From the NCBI GenBank assembly GCA_030068075.1, contig CM057824.1, positions 129,880,414-129,944,413 of the forward strand: DNA of 64,000 nucleotides, written 5' to 3'. The notes beneath the pieces are model-generated. The model made no database searches and was not told the origin of the DNA. It saw only the letters and a list, made by a program, of their open reading frames with translations. Shown here one piece after another: positions 56,600 to 64,000 of the stretch. Numbering within the stretch: position 1 is the stretch's first letter; the number at the start of each line of letters is the position of its first letter. The position numbers were made by a program, and so were the translations under genes. This DNA comes from Paguma larvata (lineage: Eukaryota; Chordata; Mammalia; Carnivora; Viverridae).

Positions 56600-57078
56600 G
56601 TTATTCCTAATGAGGTATGGGGATGAACTAGGCTTCCAGCTGAAGATATAGGAAGCATATGTTGGTTCACAACCCTTTTAGGAGATTTCCTGGAGTAATC
56701 TGGAAAAAAACCCTCCCCACCCCATTGTCTAGCACAGAGAGTCAGGGAGGGACAAAAGAAGAGGCAAGCCATTTGAGGTTGGTAGGTAGCCATTTTACTA
56801 AGCAAGGAAGCTTACACACAAAGCTTGGACTTCCATGGCAGCAAGACAAAAGGATCCTGCACCCGCCAGCCAGATCTTAAAAGTTTGTAAAGATGCCTTA
56901 ACTGGGTTCAGTTACGTACCTTGCAGGTGTTCTCAACATCACATCACTGTCTCAAGGCTATGTCCTTGAGGCAGCCTGTGGGAACAGAGAGGCAAGCAGA
57001 AAGGAAACCCCAAGTGCCTGGGTCCAGCTCGAAGGTCAGTCGGAGGTCATGTCTTTTCAATGACGTTCCCCTACAACA
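56600..57078 (-). repeat. GC-richer block, possible LTR, minus strand
   Basis: Clear compositional block. In minus orientation it would begin TGTTGTAGGGGAACGTCATTG at 57078 and contains AGTAAAATGGCTACCTACC and CCCCACCCCATTGTC (plus). The TG start and layout suggest an LTR, but I could not fix the other end or a target duplication. Frames at 56530-56880 lie on both strands and have no domain. Confidence 0.35.
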
Positions 57079-58198
57079 TATCTAATTATTATACAGGTTT
57101 TTTTTTTTTTGATGCGTAGTATACAAACAAGCAGTCTGTGGATAATTTAGATACTGTGCGTAGCTTTAGAAAAAATGAATAAAAATGCTCATACTAGTTC
57201 TCATACCTGTGTATGACACCTCTATGGTAGGCATTTTACATACTTCATTTCAGAACAATAATGAAGCATAATAAACTGAGCCTTAGTGAGATTAGCAAAA
57301 CAATACCATTTGGTATATTAGTTAAAGAATTATCGTATAAGTCTAGATATGCCTGAGTCCAAAATACATGGTTTTTCAACTAAGTCTACTGGGTTTTTGG
57401 ATACAAGTTGGAGACCTGAGCTAAAGGAGTTGAATGAGAAATGTAGAAAGCATTATTTATTTTCAGAAAAATAAAGAAAAAGTAAAAACAGATCTATCCA
57501 TAAGTAGATAAAATATTTCCTGGTTAAAGAGAGGGTAGGCCCACCACGATGTCTTCATCATGTCTTTGCAACATTTTTCTATCTTGTACTGTGATCTTAA
57601 TTTTTATTCACATTAGGTGTACTGCCCTTAATTCTCCTCTTTAAATGTCCTAGTTGCTCTTAGCAGCATCAAATTATGATGATTCCCTTAGTGCCTTCAC
57701 AGCTTTAGGTATATTTTACTGTTCTGTGACTTGCAGGGCATAATTTAGAGCTGAAATTTAACTTTTTAATCTCTTTTTGGTTCAGGAAATTTATTGTCTA
57801 TGAGAAGTAAAAGAATACTGGGAGAAATAATTCTCCAATGAATTAATATTATAGAACCACCTTACCAGGTTTTCTAATCTGTACGGCTCAGCTAAGCAAT
57901 AAGGGCTGATGAAAACGTAAGGGGCCATGGTTTCTGCAGGCACAATGGAAAAAAACCTGACATAACTGCTTGTGACAGTGCTCATTGTCACCACAATGGT
58001 ATTGCGAGATCAACTGGAAAATGTTTAAACAGTCATGCATATAAGCTTCTAAAATAAAGGTTTGGAGTTCAGGTACTATATCCTGATAACTGTAGTAAAA
58101 GTCTGCATCTCTGTACCAAATCCCAGACGTACAGCAGGATAAAAGTTATATGCCAATCAAAAACTATTTACTCTCCCCACACTGGAATAAAAGTTATT
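57079..58198. other. Unassigned AT-rich sequence
   Basis: No recognised feature apart from a T12 run at about 57099-57110. Confidence 0.5.
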
Positions 58199-58209
58199 TT
58201 AAAAGTAGT

Positions 58210-58444
58210 ATCTTTCTTTTTTTAAATTGTTTTTTTTTTAATGTTTATTTATTTTTGAGAGAGAGAAAGAGACAGAGTGTGAGCGGGGAAGGGACAGAGA
58301 GAGAGGGAGACACAGAACCTGAAGCAGGCTCTGGGCTCTGAGCTGTCAGCACAGAACCCAATGCGGGGCTTGAACCCACAAAGCATGAGATCATGACATG
58401 AGCAGAAGTCAGATGCTTAACAGACTGAACCACCCAGGTGCCCC
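58210..58444 (-). mobile_element. Felid CAN SINE, minus strand, about 11-bp target duplication
   Basis: Long T-rich tail, TTTTTTTAATGTTTATTTATTTTTGAGAGAGAG, GCAGGCTCTGGGCTCTGAGCTGTCAGC, GGGGCTTGAACCCACAAAGC, head complement GACTGAACCACCCAGGTGCCCC. TTAAAAGTAGT (58199-58209) and TTAAAAGCAGT (58445-58455) flank it. Confidence 0.95.
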
Positions 58445-58455
58445 TTAAAAGCAGT

Positions 58456-59289
58456 TTCAAGACACAATTAGGCAAAGTGTAAACACTGAATGTAAAGGCT
58501 TGAGGCCAGGATATTCTGGAAATATTTTGTACTGCCTGTATGGGTAGTCGTGTATCTCTTTACATGCTAGAACTGTGCCAGATGGATTCCAACCATGTGA
58601 ATCTGAACTGACTGTTGTGAATAAGATTCTGTCTCCTAGCATTAAATCTGAGAGGGAGAAACTAGCAGTAAACAAGTGGCTAATGGGAAAGTAATTGACT
58701 TGTGCGACTACATACTCCTTGTTCCAAAAAAAAAAAAATAGATGATAACCTGGAAGGGATATATGGTAGCATAAGAACAAGGAAGAATTGCTTAAAAATT
58801 TCATGACTAAAATATATACGTCTGAAAATGTAATCCAAGAAGAAGAATACTTTTTTTGGAAAATGTATTCTTTGTGATCAAATATAAGAGAACAACAATA
58901 TGCATATGAATATATTCACACACACATCCAGAGGTTGACAAGAAAGTGAGAAAAATTCTCAGAAAATAAAAAAATGAAGAGAAAACAGAGATGAGGAGGT
59001 AATTTAGCAATACCAAAGCCCAGCTCCTAGGACTTAGACATTCCTTTATGACTCAGGGCGTGGAGGTAGGAGACAAACCTGAGGTGCTGTTTAGTAGAAA
59101 TAGAATTACCCATCCCACAGGCATAGAGACTGAGACAAATGTCTTTCTCAGCTTTGATGCTGAATAAAGAAAGTGAAAAAAGAGTTCCCTAAAAACGTTT
59201 TAATGTTGTGACTGTTCTCAAAGAGGCCTAAGACTAGAATTTACACTACACCTGCTTCCCGAAAAACCTAAGTGGATAATGTGGTTTAA
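58456..59289. other. Unassigned sequence, possibly 5' part of the following old L1
   Basis: 59040-59289 may belong to the 5' region of the plus-strand L1/HAL1 that follows, but motif support is poor. The minus frame 58457-58804 (115 codons) has no domain signature. Confidence 0.4.
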
Positions 59290-60874
59290 ATAGACCTCAT
59301 TCAGGTAGTGCCTCTATTTCCCTGGAAGAAACAAAAGCAAAGTTTACCTCAAATAAATCTCAAAAAATTCCCTTAAAAGTGTTCATAAAGCTTGGACTCA
59401 AATTATAAATCACAAAACACGTGCAGAGAGAAGCCAGCATTCCAGGGGATAACAGAAATTAAGCCTGCAGATACTGAATTTATCACAAATATAACATGAA
59501 ATAAGGTTGTTTTATATATTAAAATCAAATTTTATTTTTTTTAATTCTAGGATTTAAAAAACTAACCCAGCTTAAGTTGCTTAAAAGAGAAGTATTTGCC
59601 ATATCTAACATAGATGTGTTATCCTCAGATAACAGAGGATTTGGGAATATTGTTTAATACACAGACCTTAACCGTAACACATTGTGCCCATCAGATATCC
59701 ATGTCATGTTCTAAGAGACAAATAGATCTTTTGTTTGGGGTTTTATCTACCAATTTTTTTTATTAAGTTTTTTTTTTTTTTTTGTAACAAGAAAATCACA
59801 GCATTCTTTTATCATTATTGCAGCTCAAATCATACACAGGAGACAGTTAGAAATATTAAACCAAGTAAGACAGTATAGCTAAATTGATGTGAGAAAAATT
59901 AGACAAATTATACATTAATGCAAAAGAGATTAAATACGGTAAAATATTTGATTCCACATGAAGATATAACCATTAAGGGAGAATGTGTCTGTTATCAGCT
60001 TGAAACTAGACGCAACAAAATTAACAGAGTTCCTATACAAAAATGAAAAATAATCATATTAAGCATACACATATTTCCTGGAAATCGACTAATAAATCAA
60101 ACAAAAGAATCAGTCAGAAAATTAAAGATTCGCACAACACAATTAAGAAGCTTAAACTAATGTGCATATACGAACATTTTATTCAACAGCTGGAGAGCAC
60201 GCATTATTTTCCAGAATTCATGGCATATTTAAAAATTAACCTGATAATAATCAGTAAAGAAAGCTTCATTTGAAAACTTACTTTAATTAATCTGACATTG
60301 CACAGATCTCTGTCTGACCATAATGTAATTTTCTAGAAAACGATAAAAAAAAGCCTGTAAAAATAACTTAAAAATATTGCACATTGAAACCAAGCACAGG
60401 TAAGAGGACAATTATAAGGGAAATTAGAATTTATTTCTATTTGAACGTTAGCAACATGTCATGTGTAAAAACAGGTGCATGTGGAAGCCTACTTAACAGG
60501 ACAGTTTTGTTCTTAAATATTTGGAAATGCCAATGTTAAATCACCTTGAGAATTTACAAAAGGAATAAAAGAATAAAGGCAGAACATAAAAGAATTTTTT
60601 AAAAATACAGACAATCAACTATTTTAAGTTCTTGTAATTCTAAGTCTAATAAAATTGGCCCGCCTCCAACAACACTGATGGAGAAATACTAATTAATAAC
60701 TGAAAAGACACAAAACAAAAATGTAGTAAAAATACTAAAAGTTAATTAGAAAATATAGTAAAATATATGCCAGCAAATAAGAAAAGAGTTGTTTTAAATG
60801 AAAATTGTTTAGAAAAAGAAATTTCCATATTAGCTGAAAATTAGATAATATGCATAATAATGAAATAGTAAAAT
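59290..60874 (+). repeat. Old L1, plus strand (5' side: ORF1 area, endonuclease, linker)
   Basis: GCCTGCAGATACTGAATTTATC near 59464 resembles an L1/HAL1 5' coding start. CAACAGCTGGAGAGCACGCATTATTTTCC near 60184 and CTCTGTCTGACCATAATGTAATTTTCTAG near 60310 match the endonuclease C-terminal DNA (HGTFS and FSDHN regions). ATAAGGGAAATTAGAATTTATTTC near 60415 matches the linker start. ATATATGCCAGCAAATAAG near 60763 matches the pre-RT segment. All frames are broken. An L1 with a 5' inversion interrupts it at about 60875; it resumes at about 61905. Confidence 0.7.
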
Positions 60875-61044
60875 TTTTATTTTTTAGATTCCGTTATGAG
60901 CGAACTCATACGGTATTTCTCTTTTATGGCTGACTTATTTCACTGAGTAAAATACTTTCTAGGTTCAGCCATGTTGTTGCAAATGGCAAGATTTTATCCT
61001 TTTTCTTTTAAATTTATTCATCACTTAAGATTTTATCCTTTTTT

Positions 61045-61258
61045 TTTTTAATTTTTTAACGTTTATTTATTTTTGAGACATAGAGACAGAGCGTGAGCAG
61101 GAGAAGGGCAGAGAGAGAGGGAGACACAGAACATGAAGCAGGCTCCAGGCTCTGAGCTGCCAGCACAGAGCCCGACGCGGGGCTCGAACTCACAGACCGC
61201 GAGATCATGACCTGAACCGAAGTCGGTGGCTTAACCGACTGAGCCACCCAGGTGCCCC
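61045..61258 (-). mobile_element. Young felid CAN SINE, minus strand, target shared with an older SINE
   Basis: TTTTAACGTTTATTTATTTTTGAGACATAGAGACAGAGCG, GCAGGCTCCAGGCTCTGAGCTGCCAGC, GCCCGACGCGGGGCTCGAACTCACAGACCGCGAG, head complement CCGACTGAGCCACCCAGGTGCCCC. CpGs are intact. AAGATTTTATCCTTTTTT flanks it at 61027-61044 and 61259-61276. Confidence 0.96.
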
Positions 61259-61276
61259 AAGATTTTATCCTTTTTT

Positions 61277-61434
61277 AAAAAAAAATGTTTATTTTGAGAG
61301 AGAGAAGGGAGAACGTGAGTGAGGGAGAGATAGACAGAAAGGGAGAGAAAGAATCCCACGCTGAACCAGGAGATCATGACTTGAATGGAAATGAAGAATC
61401 AGAATCTCAACTAACTGAGCCAATCAGGCACCCC
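61277..61434 (-). mobile_element. Older, shortened CAN SINE next to the young one
   Basis: AAAAAAAAATGTTTATTTTGAGAGAGAGAAGGG, GA-rich part, then a deleted middle, AGGAGATCATGACTTGAATGG, and head complement CAACTAACTGAGCCAATCAGGCACCCC. The same target word, AAGATTTTATC, follows at 61435-61445, so it was flanked by the duplication before the young SINE landed in its left copy. Confidence 0.85.
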
Positions 61435-61480
61435 AAGATTTTATCTTTTTATGGCTATGTGATATTCTGCTTTGTGTATG

Positions 61481-61482
<2 letters not shown>

Positions 61483-61515
<33 letters not shown>
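61483..61515. repeat. (CA)n microsatellite in L1 3' UTR
   Basis: TATACACACACACACACACACACACACACACACC, about 14-15 CA units. The 105-codon plus frame crossing it translates SINE and CA repeat. Confidence 0.92.
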
Positions 61516-61517
<2 letters not shown>

Positions 61518-61570
61518 CCTTATCCATTCATATATTGATGGGCACTTAAGTTGTTTTCATATCTTATCTA

Positions 61571-61904
61571 TGAATAAACAAAAAGAAAAATCAGAGGTAT
61601 AAATACAGAGAACAAACCGACAGTTGTCAGGGGAGGGCTTTGGACGGAGAGGTAAAATGGATGAAGGAGAATGGGAGATGCAGGTCTCCATTTATGGAAT
61701 GAATAAATCACAGATAAAGACCCAGCATAGAGAATATGGAAAACAATATTATAATAGCATGGTATCATGATAGATGGCAGCTACACTTGTGGTGAGCACA
61801 GTATAATGTACAAGGAAGTTGAATCACTATATGGTACGTATGAAACTAATATAACATTGCGTGTCAACTATACTCAAAATTGATTTTATTTCAAAAAGTG
61901 AAAT
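61571..61904 (+). mobile_element. L1 3' end, sense (twin-primed L1, 3' part)
   Basis: Sense L1 3' terminus: TAAATACAGAGAACAAACCGACAGTTGTCAGGGGAGGGC, AATGGATGAAGGAGAATGGGAGATGCAGG, AATGAATAAATCACAG, GATGGCAGCTACACTTGTGGTGAGCACAGTATAATG, TTGAATCACTATATGGTACG, GTCAACTATACTCAAAATTG. In the L1 consensus this follows directly after the text at the left end of the inverted segment (60875), which is the mark of a twin-primed 5' inversion. Confidence 0.9.
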
Positions 61905-62654
61905 CAATACTTAAATATTAACCAAAAAGCTATCATCATACTCAAATCATTTTAATGTTGTATTCTACCAAATATCCAAGAAGCAAAATATTCTAGCTTT
62001 CAAGAAGTTAGAGTATTAAACAAGAATAATAACAAATGTATTTAAATAACGTTTTGAATCTTTTTATAGATTTCATATGTAACCTTAGGAGAAAAGGAAA
62101 TTATAGACTACTACACTCATAAATATAAATTTTAAAAAATGAACAATATTAGAAATTGAATCTAACAGTGATTTAAAAACATATACCTTCCCCCATAAAT
62201 CAAAGTTGAATGAATATTTAAAATCCATTGATGCAATATACTAGATTAGCAGATTAAAGACAATCATGTTTATTTCAATGAATTTAGAGAGTCATTAGAT
62301 TATTCATATTCGTTCATGATTAAATATGAAAGAACCTTAAAGAGAGTGACAAAAGTAATTTTCTTACCCTGATAAACTGATAAAAATTTACAAGTGTATT
62401 ACTTAATAGTAAGTTTTTTAAAGATTTCCCTTCAAAATCAAAAGCAAGTATGTCCACTGTATTTCTTATATTTAACATTTAGCAAATAAACAAATAATTG
62501 ATGTAAATAAACCCAAAATTTAAAGGCATCATAATTGAAAAAAAAAGATTTTGCAAAGTAAGAATGTTTATTTACATAGAAAACCTGGAAGAATCTACAG
62601 TCAAATAATTAGACTTGTAGGATTGCAAACTATATTAGGATAGCAAAAAATATG
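61905..62654 (+). pseudogene. Old L1 ORF2 RT-region fossil, plus strand
   Basis: DNA similarity to L1 RT: TGTTGTATTCTACCAAATATCCAAG, CCATTGATGCAATATACTAGATTAGCAGATTAAAGACAATCATGTTTATTTCAATG, AAAGCAAGTATGTCCACTG, TTTAAAGGCATCATAATTG, TTACATAGAAAACCTGGAAGAATCTACAGTC. No open frame. It continues the element of 59290-60874 after the inserted L1. Confidence 0.75.
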
Positions 62655-63735
62655 TTGCAGTAATTAACAAACAAACAGAAACTCTGGTTTAACTCATGCA
62701 CACAGAATTTATTCTTGCCCACACCATGTCTGTTGGCACAAGAAACTCTCTGTAGTGTGTCATACATGCTGTGATTCAGTGACCCAGGCTGACGCAGACC
62801 GGGGAGACTGCTCATCTCCACCGCAGGCCTCTGTATTCCCCAGAACAAGGTAGGCAATTATGCTCTCACTTTAATATAAAATAGAGATACATCTTCATGA
62901 AATGTGACACGTTTGTTTTGCACTACCCAAATGCAAGCTGTTCACAGTCTCAGAGTTCAAATAATTGTGGAGTGGAGTTTGAGTCTCTATTCATGGCTGT
63001 GATATTTTGGAAGCCTCCAAATATTTCAAAGTCACAGTGTTGGTATTGATAAAATGAGAATAAAATGTGTTATGAGCGCATTGCAGTTGCCCTGTCACAC
63101 AGTATTTATCCCATTTTTATCTCTTTTTGTCTCATGGAGCTTTTTGCAGCAAACAAAAAAGTATAATATATGCAGAAATACTTTATGTCACATAAAGATT
63201 ATACAGATATAATAAAAGGTTATACAAGAATCATTCCTCAGAAATTTCAGAAATACAAACATATCTATGACTGAGTTCATGATTCCAAGTATTAAAAAAT
63301 GAGTAGTGGAGATAAAAAATATATAATGTTCAGAATAATATAGTGATTATAAATGCTCTCTCACCACTATTCCCTCACCAAAAATAATTTGTATGTTAGA
63401 GAAAAACAAGCATGCCCACATCTCTTTCAGGCTGATATTCTAAAAAGGTTTAATGCAGTTGGGGCATTAGAACCCAGCCCAATCCTTGTAGAATGGGTAG
63501 CTTTCAAAGAAAGATAGGAATAAGAGGGAAGCATTCCAGCAGTAGAGGAAATATGGACATCAGTGGAAAGTTACCAAGGCTATATTGGTAATACTGATTA
63601 GTCTCATGTGACTGAGGCATGCTGTTCCTAAGAGGGAACAGGTGAGATAAAGAATTGGAATGGTGTGAGCACAGGCCGGGGTCAAGTCATGGACATCCCT
63701 CATTGCATTTAGTAGAAAAATGGAAAATCACTATA
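62655..63735. other. Mostly unassigned; GC-richer block and possible MIR
   Basis: 62655-62870 is GC-richer with a 75-codon minus frame of unknown nature; an LTR is possible. 62945-63080 (AGTTTGAGTCTCTATTC..GGTATTGATAAAATGAGAATAAAATG) weakly resembles a sense MIR. 63440-63735 recalls an old L2/MER-type repeat, but I cannot name it. Confidence 0.4.
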
Positions 63736-63739
63736 GTTT

Positions 63740-64000
63740 TGATTCCCCTGGTTATTAGTGAGCGCAAACATTTTTTCATGTACCTGTTGGCCATTTATTA
63801 ATATGTCTTTTTTGAGCAAATACCTATTCAGGTCCTTAATACATTTTTAAATCAGGTTGTTAGTTGTATTGCTATTGAGTTGTAAGAGTTTCTTATATAT
63901 TTTGGAGATGAACCCTTTCTCAGACGTATCGTTTGAAAATATTTGTTCCCAATCTGTAGGTTGTCTTTTACTTTGTTGTTTGTTTCCTGTGCAGAAACTT
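63740..64000 (-). repeat. Old L1 3' UTR, minus strand, runs off the window
   Basis: Antisense L1: GATTCCCCTGGTTATTAGTGAGCGCAAACATTTTTTCATGTACCTGTTGGCCATTTATTAATATGTC, CTATTCAGGTCCTTAATACATTTTTAAATCAGGTTG, GAGTTGTAAGAGTTTCTTATATATTTTGG, ACCCTTTCTCAGACGTATCGTTTGAAAATATTTG, CCAATCTGTAGGTTGTCTTTTAC. Any ORF2 sequence would lie beyond the right edge. Confidence 0.9.

Larger units (their letters stand above)
60875..61568 (-). mobile_element. L1 3' UTR upstream segment, inverted (twin-primed L1, 5' part)
   Basis: Plus text is antisense L1: TTTTTAGATTCCGTTATGAGCGAACTCATACGGTATTTCTC, CTGACTTATTTCACTGAGTAAAATAC, TAGGTTCAGCCATGTTGTTGCAAATGGCAAGATTTTATCC, then (after two SINEs) ATGGCTATGTGATATTCTGC, a CA tract, CCTTATCCATTCATATATTGATGGGCACTTAAGTTGTTTTCATATC. 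It abuts the sense L1 3' end at 61571. Confidence 0.85.

Noticed and set aside
58457..58804. 115-codon minus frame
   Set aside because: No domain. It begins and ends without signals and reads through a poly(A) run as a string of one residue.
61285..61602. 105-codon plus frame
   Set aside because: It crosses a degraded SINE, a CA repeat and L1 3' UTR on different strands.

Overview
This is nuclear DNA from a carnivoran mammal, most likely a feliform (cat family). The main evidence is about 17 copies of the tRNA-derived CAN SINE in its felid form. Its head reads GGGGCGCCTGGGTGGCTCAG, followed by a pol III B-box-like GAGTTCGAGCCCC, a CT-rich stretch and an A-rich AAATAAATAAAC tail. A carnivore-type L1 5' UTR/ORF1 and L1 3' ends of carnivore type are also present. 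I found no intact protein-coding gene, exon series, rRNA, tRNA gene or CRISPR array. The window is AT-rich and reads as intergenic or deep-intronic sequence. Its longest open frames are chance frames, SINE-derived frames or remains of transposon proteins.

Layout: 1-1.2 kb is an antisense L1/HAL1 ORF1 remnant. 3.2-4.0 kb is a solo LTR with a perfect 6-bp target duplication. 6.1-6.7 kb is an old MaLR-like LTR, and 7.4-7.7 kb is an L2-like 3' end. 8.7-10.8 kb holds a short L1 3' end and two SINEs. 12.7-14.7 kb is an old plus-strand L1. 16.9-18.9 kb is a plus-strand HAL1 split by a minus-strand ERV fragment (an LTR plus a short internal piece). 22.8-30.95 kb is the most complex part: at least three minus-strand L1s nested in each other, plus a SINE. 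36.3-38 kb has a SINE and a CR1/L2-like endonuclease relic. 39.3-42.1 kb is a minus-strand L1 interrupted by a complete non-autonomous Tigger-like DNA transposon. 42.7-51.1 kb has six SINE loci, one of them a SINE within a SINE, and several MIRs. 56-57 kb has a MIR and a possible LTR. 59.3-62.65 kb is an old plus-strand L1 interrupted by an L1 with a 5' inversion, which itself carries two SINEs at one target site. 63.7-64 kb is another L1 3' UTR that runs out of the window.

The elements do not work together as a system. The window records repeated insertion, and relative ages can be read from what interrupts what. I did not find an undescribed biological system. The best items for a second look are the L1 copy that keeps its 5' end but lacks its 3' end (24.5-27.0 kb), the ERV fragment with an open frame beside its LTR (17.4-18.6 kb), the same-site double SINE insertion (61 kb), the twin-primed L1 (60.9-61.9 kb) and the Tigger element with intact termini (39.8-40.6 kb). 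Family names rest on remembered consensus features, not on alignment. Subfamily names are therefore hedged.
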